Source: Rhyzopertha dominica (Eukaryota > Arthropoda > Insecta > Coleoptera > Bostrichidae). From it: 64,000 bases of DNA. Positions 12,901 to 24,758 of the stretch are shown here, piece after piece. How positions within the stretch are numbered: the first letter of the stretch is position 1; each line of letters starts with the position of its first letter. The translations under genes were made by a program, and so were the position numbers. The stretch is taken from the NCBI GenBank assembly GCA_025024175.1, contig QCXZ01000001.1, positions 33,536,942 to 33,600,941 of the forward strand. The letters are read 5' to 3'. Below the pieces are notes generated by a model. It was not told where the DNA came from. It saw only the letters and a program-made list of their open reading frames with translations, and did no database searches.

Positions 12901-14020
12901 TTCCGATGGGATCCAGGGGGTTAAACAACCCCGAAAACACAGAAAAAATACATATCACGGAAACCGCGCATAGGAAATCATTTAAACTTAGATATTTATT
13001 TTAGAACATCATATTCTACATAGTGTATAAGTGACATCCCCTTCCGATGGGATCCAGGGGGTTAAACAACCCCGAAAACACTGAAAAAATACATATCACG
13101 GAAACCGCGCATAGGAAATCATTTAAACTTAGATATTTATTTTAGAACATCATATTCTACATAGTGTAAGAGTGGCATCTCCTTCCGATGGGATCCAGGT
13201 GGTTAAACAACCCTGAAAACACAGAAAAAATACATATCACGGAAACCGCGCATAGGAAATCATTTAAACTTAGATAATTATTTTAGAACACCATATTCTA
13301 CATAGTGTATAAGTGACATCCCCTTCCGATGGGATCCAGGGGGTTAAACAACCCCGAAAACACTGAAAAAATTCACATCACGGAAGCAGCGCATAGGAAA
13401 TCATTTAAACTTATAAATTTATTTTAGAACACCATATTCTACATAGTGTATGAGTGGCATCCCCTTCCGATGGGATCCAGGGGGTTAAACAACCCCGAAA
13501 ACACTGAAAAAATACATATCACGGAAACCGCGCATAGGAAATCATTTAAACTTAGATATTTATTTTAGAACCTCATATTCTACATAGTGTATAAGAGACA
13601 TCCCCTTCCGATGGGATCCAGGGTGTTAAACAACCCCGAAAACACTGAAAAAATACATATCACGGAAACCGCGCATAGGAAATCATTTAAACTTAGATAT
13701 TTATTTTAGAACACCATATTCTACATAGTGTATGAGTGGCATCCCCTTCCGATGGGATCCAGGGGGTTAAACAACCCCGAAAACACAGAAAAAATACATA
13801 TCACGGAAACCGCGCATAGGAAATCATTTAAACTTAGATAATTATTTTAGAATACCATATTCTACATAGTGTATAAGTGACATCCCCTTCCGATGGGATC
13901 TAGGGGGTTAAACAACCCCGAAAACACTAAAAAAATTCACATCACGGAAACAGCGCATAGGAAATCATTTAAACTTATAAATTTATTTTAGAACACCATA
14001 TTCTACATAGTGTATGAGTA
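9931..14020 (+). repeat. Tandem array of a 141-bp monomer, left arm (about 29 copies)
   Basis: GTG(A/G)CATCCCCTTCCGATGG starts units at 9931, 10072, 10213, 10354 and 10495, a constant 141-bp period. Units carry GGGGTTAAACAACCCC (a 6-bp stem with 4-base loop) and ATCACGGAAACCGCGC. Most copies are near identical; the outermost unit is clearly diverged. Variant markers recur at multiples of the monomer: a CATCTCCTTCC variant at 12043 and 13171 (8 units apart), and an ATTCACATCACGGAAGC variant at 11398, 12526 (8 units) and 13372 (6 units). This indicates internal block duplications. Confidence 0.95.
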
Positions 14021-17000
14021 ATTATCTAAGTTTAAATGATTTCCTATGCGCGGTTTCCGTGATATGTATTTTTTCTGTGTTTTCGGGGTTGTTTAACCCC
14101 CTGGATCCCATCGGAAGGGGATGTCACTCATACACTATGTAGAATATGATGTTCTAAAATAAATATCTAAGTTTAAATGATTTCCTATGCGCGGTTTCCG
14201 TGATATGTATTTTTTCTGTGTTTTCGGGGTTGTTTAACCCCCTGGATCCCATCGGAAGGGGATGTCACTTATACACTATGTAGAATATGGTGTTCTAAAA
14301 TAAATATCTAAGTTTAAATGATTTCCTATGCGCGGTTTCCGTGATATGTATTTTTTCAGTGTTTTCGGGGTTGTTTAACCCCCTGGATCCCATCGGAAGG
14401 GGATGTCACTTATACACTATGTAGAATATGATGTTCTAAAATAAATATCTAAGTTTAAATGATTTCCTATGCGCGGTTTCCGTGATATGTATTTTTTCAG
14501 TGTTTTCGGGGTTGTTTAACCCCCTGGATCCCATCGGAAGGGGATGTCACTTATACACTATGTAGAATATGATGTTCTAAAATAAATATCTAAGTTTAAA
14601 TGATTTCCTATGCGCGGTTTCCGTGATATGTATTTTTTCTGTGTTTTCGGGGTTGTTTAACCCCCTGGATCCCATCGGAAGGGGATGCCACTCATACACT
14701 ATGTAGAATATGGTGTNCTAAAATAAATTTATAAGTTTAAATGATTTCCTATGCGCGGTTTCCGTGATGTGTACTTTTTCAGTGTTTTCGGGGTTGTTTA
14801 ACCCCCTGGATCCCATCGGAAGGGGATGTTACTTATACACTATGTAGAATATGATGTTCTAAAATAAATATCTAAGTTTAAATGATATCCTATGCGCGGT
14901 TTCCGTGATATGTATTTTTTCAGTGTTTTCGGGGTTGTTTAACCCCCTGGATCCCATCGGAAGGGGATGCCACTCATACACTATGTAGAATATGGTGTTC
15001 TAAAATAAATTTATAAGTTTAAATGATTTCCTATGCGCTGCTTCCGTGATGTGAATTTTTTCAGTGTTTTCGGGGTTGTTTAACCCCCTGGATCCCATCG
15101 GAAGGGGATGTCACTTATACACTATGTAGAATATGGTGTTCTAAAATAATTATCTAAGTTTAAATGATTTCCTATGCGCGGTTTCCGTGATATGTATTTT
15201 TTCTGTGTTTTCAGGGTTGTTTAACCCCCTGGATCCCATCGGAAGGAGATGCCACTCTTACACTATGTAGAATATGATGTTCTAAAATAAATATCTAAGT
15301 TTAAATGATTTCCTATGCGCGGTTTCCGTGATATGTATTTTTTCAGTGTTTTCGGGGTTGTTTAACCCCCTGGATCCCATCGGAAGGGGATGTCACTTAT
15401 ACACTATGTAGAATATGATGTTCTAAAATAAATATCTAAGTTTAAATGATTTCCTATGCGCGGTTTCCGTGATATGTATTTTTTCTGTGTTTTCGGGGTT
15501 GTTTAACCCCCTGGATCCCATCGGAAGGGGATGTCACTTATACACTATGTAGAATATGGTGTTCTAAAATAAATATCTAAGTTTAAATGATTTCCTATGC
15601 GCGGTTTCCGTGATATGTATTTTTTCAGTGTTTTCGGGGTTGTTTAACCCCCTGGATCCCATCGGAAGGGGATGTCACTTATACACTATGTAGAATATGA
15701 TGTTCTAAAATAAATATCTAAGTTTAAATGATTTCCTATGCGCGGTTTCCGTGATATGTATTTTTTCAGTGTTTTCGGGGTTGTTTAACTCCCTGGATAC
15801 CATCGGAAGGGGATGCCACTCATACACTATGTAGAATATGGTGTTCTAAAATAAATTTATAAGTTTAAATGATTTCCTATGCGCTGCTTCCGTGATGTGA
15901 ATTTTTTCAGTGTTTTCGGGGTTGTTTAACCCCCTGGATCCCATCGGAAGGGGATGTCACTTATACACTATGTAGAATATGGTGTTCTAAAATAATTATC
16001 TAAGTTTAAATGATTTCCTATGCGCGGTTTCCGTGATATGTATTTTTTCAGTGTTTTCGGGGTTGTTTAAGCCCCTGGATCCCATCGGAAGGGGATGTCA
16101 CTTATACACTATGTAGAATATGGTGTTCTAAAATAAATATCTAAGTTTAAATGATTTCCTATGCGCGGTTTCCGTGATATGTATTTTTTCTGTGTTTTCG
16201 GGGTTGTTTAACCCCCTGGATCCCATCGGAAGGGGATGCCACTCATACACTATGTAGAATATGGTGTTCTAAAATAAATTTATAAGTTTAAATGATTTCC
16301 TATGCGCGGTTTCCGTGATATGTACTTTTTCAGTGTTTTCGGGGTTGTTTAACCCCCTGGATCCCATCGGAAGGGGATGTTACTTATACACTATGTAGAA
16401 TATGATGTTCTAAAATAAATATCTAAGTTTAAATGATATCCTATGCGCGGTTTCCGTGATATGTATTTTTTCAGTGTTTTCGGGGTTGTTTAACCCCCTG
16501 GATCCCATCGGAAGGGGATGCCACTCATACACTATGTAGAATATGGTGTTCTAAAATAAATTTATAAGTTTAAATGATTTCCTATGCGCTGCTTCCGTGA
16601 TGTGAATTTTTTCAGTGTTTTCGGGGTTGTTTAACCCCCTGGATCCCATCGGAAGGGGATGTCACTTATACACTATGTAGAATATGGTGTTCTAAAATAA
16701 TTATCTAAGTTTAAATGATTTCCTATGCGCGGTTTCCGTGATATGTATTTTTTCTGTGTTTTCAGGGTTGTTTAACCCCCTGGATCCCATCGGAAGGAGA
16801 TGCCACTCTTACACTATGTAGAATATGATGTTCTAAAATAAATATCTAAGTTTAAATGATTTCCTATGCGCGGTTTCCGTGATATGTATTTTTTCAGTGT
16901 TTTCGGGGTTGTTTAACCCCCTGGATCCCATCGGAAGGGGATGTCACTTATACACTATGTAGAATATGATGTTCTAAAATAAATATCTAAGTTTAAATGA

Positions 17001-18216
17001 TTTCCTATGCGCGGTTTCCGTGATATGTATTTTTTCTGTGTTTTCGGGGTTGTTTAACCCCCTGGATCCCATCGGAAGGGGATGTCACTTATACACTATG
17101 TAGAATATGGTGTTCTAAAATAAATATCTAAGTTTAAATGATTTCCTATGCGCGGTTTCCGTGATATGTATTTTTTCAGTGTTTTCGGGGTTGTTTAACC
17201 CCCTGGATCCCATCGGAAGGGGATGTCACTTATACACTATGTAGAATATGATGTTCTAAAATAAATATCTAAGTTTAAATGATTTCCTATGCGCGGTTTC
17301 CGTGATATGTATTTTTTCAGTGTTTTCGGGGTTGTTTAACTCCCTGGATCCCATCGGAAGGGGATGCCACTCATACACTATGTAGAATATGGTGTTCTAA
17401 AATAAATTTATAAGTTTAAATGATTTCCTATGCGCTGCTTCCGTGATGTGAATTTTTTCAGTGTTTTCGGGGTTGTTTAACCCCCTGGATCCCATCGGAA
17501 GGGGATGTCACTTATACACTATGTAGAATATGGTGTTCTAAAATAATTATCTAAGTTTAAATGATTTCCTATGCGCGGTTTCCGTGATATGTATTTTTTC
17601 TGTGTTTTCGGGGTTGTTTAACCCCCTGGATCCCATCGGAAGGGGATGCCACTCATACACTATGTAGAATATGATGTTCTAAAATAAATATCTAAGTTTA
17701 AATGATTTCCTATGCGCGGTTTCCGTGATATGTATTTTTTCAGTGTTTTCGGGGTTGTTTAACCCCCTGGATCCCATCGGAAGGGGATGTCACTTATACA
17801 CTATGTAGAATATGATATTCTAAAATAAATATCTAAGTTTAAATGATTTCCTATGCGCGGTTTCCGTGATATGTATTTTTTCTGTGTTTTCGGGGTTGTT
17901 TAAGCCCCTGGATCCCATCGGAAGGGGATGTCACTTATACACTATGTAGAATATGGTGTTCTAAAATAATTATCTAAGTTTAAATGATTTCCTATGCGCG
18001 GTTTCCGTGATATGTATTTTTTCTGTGTTTTCGGGGTTGTTTAACCCCCTGGATCCATTTGGAAGGGGATGCCACTCATAGACTATGTAGAATATGGTGT
18101 TCTAAAATAAATGTGTAAGTTTGAATAATTTCGTATGCGCGATTTCCGCGATATGAATTTTTACAATATTTTCGGGGTTGTTTTGCTCCCTGGGTCCCAT
18201 CGGAAGGGGATGTCAC
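14021..18216 (-). repeat. Tandem array of the same 141-bp monomer, right arm, inverted (about 30 copies)
   Basis: The same monomer in the opposite orientation, starting mid-unit at AATTATCTAAG just after the last left-arm copy. Two rare variants, GATGTTACTTATA (14825 and 16376) and GGAAGGAGATGCCACTCTTA (15241 and 16792), are each separated by exactly 1,551 bp, which is 11 monomers, so an 11-unit block was duplicated. The outermost unit is identical, as I read it, to the outermost unit of the left arm, although both differ strongly from inner units. Confidence 0.95.
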
Positions 18217-18387
18217 TTATAATCTTCGTAACAAATACGACGTTGAAATAAATGTGATGATTCTAATTATTAGCGTTGCAGGCGCGTTTAATATTAATAC
18301 ATACGTTGTATGTAACGCACGCCTATGTCCATTCGTGTAACTTCGGAAAAATTGGCTGCTATCTTTGGCTGCTGCTTTCACACCGGT
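18217..18387 (-). repeat. Right unique terminal inverted repeat (171 bp)
   Basis: Inverted partner of 9760-9930. It ends in GCTTTCACACCGGT and is followed directly by the second copy of the ATAATCCAC duplication. Confidence 0.9.
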
Positions 18388-18396
18388 ATAATCCAC

Positions 18397-18690
18397 AGTG
18401 TCTCTCAGCAACGCGACAAAGCTACTTGAATACGACAGTCTGTATATTGCAGAAATAGTCCATCAGGAAGCCGTAACAAAAAGGAGTTGTAATTAAAGAG
18501 GGAAAAGGCGTATAGCTAATGATTGTGTCAGTTACAGCAAAAGGGATTGCCTTTGCTCTCCTGATCCTCTCAAAGGGTAGACTTGCGTTATCGTGAGCCG
18601 CGCTCCCAGCCCATTTCGGGAAACGTTCAATTGTTGCGATATCGCCGACGAGCCCTGACGCCGCATTCAAGTTTAACATAAGAGTTTCAA
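18397..18690 (-). pseudogene. Possible PIF/Harbinger-like transposase remnant
   Basis: The minus strand reads NAASGLVGDIATIERFPKWAG followed by SAAHDNASLPFERIR. This resembles the HARBI1/DDE_4 block with a GD-x-x-x-x-x-x-x-P-G-S-x-HD pattern and a following Asn/Ser. A later SYTPFPSLITTPF stretch resembles the family's P-x-L-x-TPF block. The segment is GC-richer than its surroundings. A stop separates it from the frame crossing the foldback insertion site. The similarity is judged from memory of the family and is weak. Confidence 0.35.
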
Positions 18691-19734
18691 AGGGAAACCA
18701 TTTTTTACAATCTTGCTATTGTTTCATTTAACCTAAATAAAGAAGCTATTGATATTAGAAATGAATTAATTTAAACCGGAGATTTGCCTATTACGTAGAA
18801 TTCCATAGTCAGTTTTGTTGCTAACCTTTTTTTCATTTTTACCACCACCTTCCCTGAATTCGCATTTGGTTTTATATATACTGATTGCCACAGAAATAAG
18901 AACACCCAATATAATACTTGTTTGAATTAATTTTGGTACACGTTTGTTTCTACTGAGATCAGTTTTGCAACCTTAGCGGTGCACTGATGGTTTTTTAGTT
19001 ATTTGTATTTTAAGTCTTATTTTTTTCATTTATCTAACAAACAAACAATTAACAATTTCATTTTGAAATGGCATGTCTAAATGCTTCTTTGATTTGACAC
19101 TAAGTCCGAATTAACACAATTTTCAAATTTTTGTGAACTTAACAAATGCGATAGAGAACCAAATATTTAGTTTTATAGTTAGGATTATTTTAATTTGGGA
19201 AATTGAAATCTGTGACATCTGCGAAAGCCACCCTAATGGGTGAGAAATTTTACAGTTATGCTATTTTAAAGGAATTTCAGGCGAAATTTTATTTCGCCAC
19301 TTAGAACAAATCTTAGTGTCAGTGCAATTACCGTGGGTTAAATTACTTTCTCGTGGAGGTAGAGATGAGGGAACAAAACAAGGCCTGGTGGGCAGAGTAG
19401 TAACTAAACTAGCAGATATAGGTTGCATCATCCGATTATTTTACCATTATATTTATTGTCAACCAAAAAGCATTACGCTGCAAGACATCATAATATCTAC
19501 TACAAATATTGTGTTATACAGAAGGGAATGTGGGTTTTTGATTTTTTTTATTTAACATCAATTTATACCAATAAATAATTATTTTAACTGAATGTGTCAT
19601 ATGTCATCCAAAAGCTTATTTCATGCTCTTTATGTCATATCTGTCAAAAATTTATTTATTTTTAATTTCAATAATACAAGTTTTATTGGAAGGTGTCAAA
19701 ACGCGATTTTCGCAGTATTTTCTTCTAAAAGTTC
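18691..19734. other. No recognised feature
   Basis: AT-rich; the small frames at 19316-19555 and 19623-19850 show no domain. The end of the latter frame runs into the mariner remnant. Confidence 0.5.
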
Positions 19735-20460
19735 AAGTTAGGACCGTAATGCAGCTCAAACCGCCCGAAACATCAATGGAGTATGGGATGAAGGGAGCAT
19801 CAGCGCATGGACAGTTCAACACTGGTATCAAAAATTTCGTTCCGGGATGACCAGCCTCGAAGATTAACCCCATGCCCCATGGCAGCCGCCTACCAGCGGT
19901 TGACTATGATCAACTGAAAGTTTTGGTGAAGACCGATAAAAAATGAATCCACTACGATAATAGACGGCGCTCCGCTCAGTGGTTGAACGTCAGCGAAGCT
20001 GTATAACACTTTGCGAAGCCGAAAATGCAGCCGGTATCATCCATCACAGCTTCCTAAAACCTGGCGAAACCATTACGGCGGAGAGGTAATGTCGGCAAAT
20101 CGACAAAATGCACCAGAACACCAGAAGCTTCAACGTATGTGCCCGGCATTGGTCAACAGAAAAGGGCCAATTCATTTGCATAACAACGCTCGGCCGCACG
20201 GCGCACAACCGACCCCGAAGTTGAACGAATTGGGCTACCTCATCCGCCATACTCGCCGAACCTCTCGTCCATCCACTACTACTTTTTCAGGCATCTGGGC
20301 AACTTTCTNAGAGAAAGCAAGACTATGCTAAAAACGCCTTCACCGACTTCATCGCTTCCAGAACTCCAGAATTATATTCTACCGGCATAAATAAACTTGT
20401 TTCACGTTGGCAAAAATGTGTTGATTCGGATGGTTTTTATTTCGATTGTAGGTTAGAAAT
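19735..20460 (+). pseudogene. mariner transposase pseudogene
   Basis: Fragments in several frames match mariner transposase in order: an RNINGVWDEGSISAWTVQHW-like HTH region ending WYQKFRSG; a SFLKPGETIT block; PALVNRKGPIHLHNNARPHG with the second catalytic block (20.14-20.21 kb); a KLNELGYL stretch; then AKNAFTDFIASRTPEFYSTG and KLVSRWQKCVDSDGFYFD near the C terminus. The usual HDN of the second catalytic block reads HNN, so that Asp is lost, and there are several stops, frameshifts and one ambiguous base. The C-terminal wording is close to the Hsmar/cecropia-type mariners. It is inactive. Confidence 0.85.
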
Positions 20461-20774
20461 TTAAATTTGAATTTTCCCGCTCTTAGCCTGTACACTGGGG
20501 AGATGTGTCAAAGGAAGTTAGGAGAAGGGAATTGAGAGGTTATGTCGATTATGGGTATGGGAAGAGCATGTTGCTCTGATCATTTTAGTTATGTAAGTTT
20601 TGTGAAAGTTATTCAGTTAATAAACGTTTAAACAAATCTACGACCATTATTGTGAGAACCCTACACGATTACTAAAGTTTTGACTGAAGCAAGTTATTTT
20701 TATGCTTTAAAGTCACAAGCTAAAAACCCACATTCTAAACAACATAATACATAAGATTGTCACATCGCCAGTTT
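20461..20774. other. No recognised feature
   Basis: Short spacer between two transposon remnants; nothing recognisable. Confidence 0.5.
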
Positions 20775-21057
20775 CGACAATTTTTGGGCAGAAATGGAAG
20801 TAGATCACCGAGATGTTTTGTCTAACTAGACGTGCAGTGCCGAAAAAAAATTGAGTTCAAAAAAGAAATCAACACTCATTACCTACGCAAATCTGTTCAA
20901 GAAACTACAGATCGCGAACGATTAATAGACCTTGCATTTTTAACAGATATAAGTCGTGAGTTAAGTGAGGTTCTAAAGAAGAAGCAAATTAATATCGCAT
21001 TCAAAATTAAAAGCATGCTCTTCATAAAACATATTTACCTAAAAAGCTGTGCCAATT
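20775..21057 (+). pseudogene. Possible hAT-type transposase fragment
   Basis: A 75-codon frame contains RLIDLAFLTDISRELSEV and a downstream KIKSMLFIKHI stretch. This resembles the DLAFL-x-DIT-x-HLN...FK-x-KL segment found in hAT-derived proteins of the GTF2IRD2/ZBED type. There is no catalytic block or terminal repeat. Weak call. Confidence 0.3.
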
Positions 21058-22825
21058 AGCGATGCATTTTTAATGCGACTAAACCAGTTTCTTGCAAACA
21101 GAAGATTGTTGCAAACTATTTTTAATATGGTATTAAGGACGTACCGAGTTATTTACACAGGAATATGATTGATCCTCAATCTAATGACAATTCGAAAAAT
21201 TATTCGATGAATTATGAGCTTTTCAATTTTATGGCAATTTAACCGCACAAAATGTGAACTTTTATTGCTGTGATGTTCATAATGACACATTTGAGATATT
21301 GTTATAGATTATAATCTTTTATCTCATTCATGGTGTCTGAGGAATAACTCGTTATGTCACATTAACATGACCAACAACCCAAATAACGGAAACTGCTCCA
21401 ATTGAAAGCTATAGATTAATTCCGACAGATTTTCTGACCAACCCTTCAGTCCAAACCGACACAGCAATTTGCAGACGTGGTCGATGTGGAATGGTAATGG
21501 GGAAATTAACGGATGTTTTAGATATGCAATTATGGACGGGGGTCCAGTCTCCAATTTCAGCCTCGGGCCCGTCAGTCTGTTCTCCTCATTACGTAACCCA
21601 TCAGGCAGAGACCTGAGATTTCTGTACGCGAATTGCATCATCTAAATAGGAATATGAATTTAGGGTTAGTTTGCACCTATTTAATTGATGTACTTTAAGA
21701 ATGCTAAAAAATAAAGATCTTGAAGATATCTAAACTCTAGTAAAACCAATTGAAGTACTGGTTTCTTGTGTGTACCTACGTTTCATACATGCACTTGTTA
21801 AAGTGACATATTAATACACTAGTTCTAATGTTAGTTTGCCAATACTTTGGTGCTCCCTAATTAAATAAACTAGCAACGTTGAATGGCCAGACTGGCTTCT
21901 TAGATCTTCTGGCAAAAAAAAAACACCATGAACACGCAAACATGGCAGGCAAGCAACTACTACTTTGCAGAATCACCTTACAATTGAACCTGTAATTCAT
22001 ATATGCCAAATCAATATTGAAGGTATTAGTAAAGCGAAGAGCGAATATTTGGGAAAGCTTCTGGCATAAGAGAACATTGACTTTATCACCGTTCAAGAAA
22101 CACATGTAGGTGCATACCATGTTTTAACCTCGTAGTAGCAGTGAACCATCCGCAATACGGTATTGCTACTTATGATAAATGCGGCATACAGAATTACGAA
22201 CGGATTACGTAACTCCATTAGCGCCATCTATGAACCGGAGTTGCAGTCATGCAGATATTATGTTAATAGGACACTGCAATCCATTAGGTGGTGATTCTAG
22301 CAAGAGATAGATGGCGGAGAATGTCGATTTTCCAGTATATTCTATCTATGGAAAGTTCGCAAAGTTTCGACCACGACAGCGAGATATCTTTTTTGGAATT
22401 TTTGACGAGGGGTATGAATTCAAAAAGCGGNNTAAAGCAAGCAAAATCCATGTGGTTTACTGAATTAGTAGTGTNATAATAGTAATGTTTTGTACTATAG
22501 TTCTATTTGTATATATTCGATACAAGTTTTAAATAAAGGAAACTGAGTTAGAAATCCGCAATTTCCGAACAATATTAAGCGTAAGAAACAGTAGATCTTC
22601 AATTAAATACTGTTAATCTTTTTCGGTACGTCATCTAGTGCCACCAAGATAAAAATGCAGTATTGAAATCCCGATATTTCTTGTATCGATATTTTTTGAT
22701 ATGATATCGTTCGGTATCGATAGTAGCAAGCAGAAGTATCGACGATACAAAATGCCGATACTTCAGTCATCAACCATACGAGATAACGGCACTGCTACCA
22801 AACCGCAAGCTTACCCAAATCGCCA
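21058..22825. other. No recognised feature
   Basis: A few GC-richer patches (21500-21600) and ambiguous bases at 22431-22432 and 22475. Minus-strand frames at 21357-21641 and 21857-22120 have no recognised domain. Confidence 0.45.
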
Positions 22826-23220
22826 GATTTCTTCACATAATATATTTGGAAGAATTCTCCAAAGATTGCCTAATACCGGTTCATTGAGCACACAGTGCTA
22901 TTTATTCGGAAGACGAATGTGGGTATTTACTCTTAGAGAAAAGGAAGAAATTCTAGCACGAATAGAGCATAATCGGGAACGAGTGTGCAGAGAATTTCAG
23001 CTGAGGTAAGAATTAGTGCGCCTATTGTTCGGTGAATTCTCCACGAGTAGCTGTTATATCCTTACCATGTATAAAGAGTACCGATGCTTTCTTGCCAATA
23101 TTCTTTTTGGACATCAGACAGGTTTTTCATTAAACATATTATGACCTGCAAAATCGCCTGATTTATAACCCCCATTTTTTGTGGGTAGAATGTTTGAAAA
23201 CATTATGTCTATGGTACTGT
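22826..23220 (+). pseudogene. mariner-like (DUF4817-type) transposase, internally deleted
   Basis: One frame gives an HTH-like segment: IFGRILQRLPNTGS, then EKEEILARIEHN and CREFQL. This is the order of the N-terminal DNA-binding region of DUF4817-type insect mariner-like transposases. About 150 bases later a different frame reads AKSPDL, then PPFFVGRMFEN, matching the R-S-P-D-L-x-P-x-D-F-F-x-W-G block around the third catalytic Asp. The catalytic core between them is missing, so the copy is deleted and dead. Confidence 0.55.
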
Positions 23221-24437
23221 TGTAAGTAGCCTGGAGCCGATGGATCCGAGCCAATGAGGGGGTTTTAGAAAGAGTTGGAAATGGAAAGAGGGCACTTTAA
23301 ACGTCTTGTGTAACTTTATTGTTTGTTTATGCTAAAGACTTCTCTTGTTTGTTTGTTTGTACGCAGTAAATTAGTAATATTTTAAAAAATAAATTATTCG
23401 TATCTCCGAAATTGTTGCTTTACAGATCCATGTTGATTAAGAATTTTCTGCTTATTTTGTTTATACTATTACCTTTTTAAACAGCTTTCACTTTTCACCA
23501 TTTATATCGCGGAGTATTCTAATTTAAATAATAAATATTAATGGTCCTAAGTACAGGTCTTGAAGTGCTGCATTATCAGAAGAATTTGGTATATGGCCCT
23601 TTTATAAAAAAGTATTGATCGATCCGTAATTCAAGGAAATACTTCGTTTTTAATAATTGAACTTTTAGAATATTTTGTGTCATGGTTGTAAGTACTATTT
23701 CAACAATGAAAAAAGTCAGTAAACGATATCTTTACATATGTCATATGACAGCCAGAAATTACAACCACTTCAGCTTATCGTGTTGATAGGGCGGTGATTG
23801 ATTCGGAACTTTACTGGTCTGCAAATAGGCAAACAATCTCGCTACCACACCGCACGTTTCAATGTAGAGAGTGGGCATCTAGCCACTAAAAGGGTAGTTT
23901 GTTGGTATTTAATCAATGCAAGTGCTGTTATGTTCTGCGAAATCATGGCGTGCCTGTCATGTAACACAACTGGGTTGCATTCGCCAGCACATAATCGATC
24001 TTGATGTGTTAGGCTCGCAATCAAATCAATTACCGGCAGTAATTGCCAAATTAATGGCCGTTCAAGTGAATACATCTTATGTTACATGAAAAGCACTGCA
24101 TATTGTAACTGGTCGTATTTTACTGCAGGTTGTCAGGGTGATCAAATGCCATAGGATTTTATCAAGAAATGAACAAGAATAAATTTTGAAATGTATTAAG
24201 AACAGATTGTTTGTCTCTGGAAGTAAGCTTATGTTTTGATAAAGTATAGTTCACTTAGCTTGTGCTTTAAGATTTTTGGATTAATTACGGACCCTAATCG
24301 AAGGTCAAGCTGGTTATTAAAGTGGACTGTATANTGAAAGATATAGCTAAGTAAACTTTGCTGTTTATTTGCAAATACATTGACTAAATTAAACAAAGAT
24401 AATTTAATTATATATNCTTTGGTNTTCGGTACTTGCA
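23221..24437. other. No recognised feature
   Basis: AT-rich sequence with broken frames; ambiguous bases at 24334, 24416 and 24424. Nothing supported. Confidence 0.45.
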
Positions 24438-24745
24438 ACGAAAGGTAGAGGAGTTAGCCGTGGTCCTCTGAGNGCTTGTAGCATGTTCAGTATGTCGTCT
24501 AGTGCGAGAAGTGTCACCTGCCAGGCCGGCAGCGTAGACCTGTCATGCGATGCCTTTTCGATTGGTAGAGGTCCTTCCGACGAAGGTAAGGCCCAAGGAC
24601 GAGAATGCTGCTTTCTTGTTCGGAGATGGGTCGACACCAGGGCGTGGTATTTGGGCTTTGTCGGCTGCTATGGGGCTTCTAAGTTTTTCTAGGCTATTGC
24701 AACGCCGTCCACATTTTTAGCGGCCATGTTGTTATTATTCTCCAT
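24438..24745. other. GC-rich island of unknown origin
   Basis: A roughly 300-bp stretch markedly richer in G and C than its flanks. Both strands carry 69-77 codon frames, but neither shows a recognised domain. It could be a fragment of a gene or of another transposon. One ambiguous base at 24473. Confidence 0.3.
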
Positions 24746-24758
24746 GGCGCCTGCGCGG

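Larger units (their letters stand above)
9760..18387. mobile_element. Giant foldback element with satellite arms and 9-bp target duplication
   Basis: An 8,628-bp inverted structure. It begins ACCGGTGTGAAAGC and ends with the exact complement GCTTTCACACCGGT. The 9-bp ATAATCCAC lies at 9751-9759 and again at 18388-18396 in the same orientation, which is the signature of insertion as one unit. Inside are 171-bp unique terminal repeats (9760-9930, 18217-18387) and two facing arrays of a 141-bp monomer meeting near 14020. There is no ORF of note, so it would be non-autonomous. Drosophila FB (foldback) elements share long terminal repeats made of tandem units and 9-bp duplications, and are linked to MULE-type transposases. 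Galileo-type elements also have long inverted ends but make 7-bp duplications. Membership in either group is inference. Confidence 0.85.

Noticed and set aside
9931..18216. Regular repeats resembling a CRISPR array
   Set aside because: The 141-bp units are directly adjacent with no unique spacers, the arrays face each other within a foldback element, and the context is eukaryotic.
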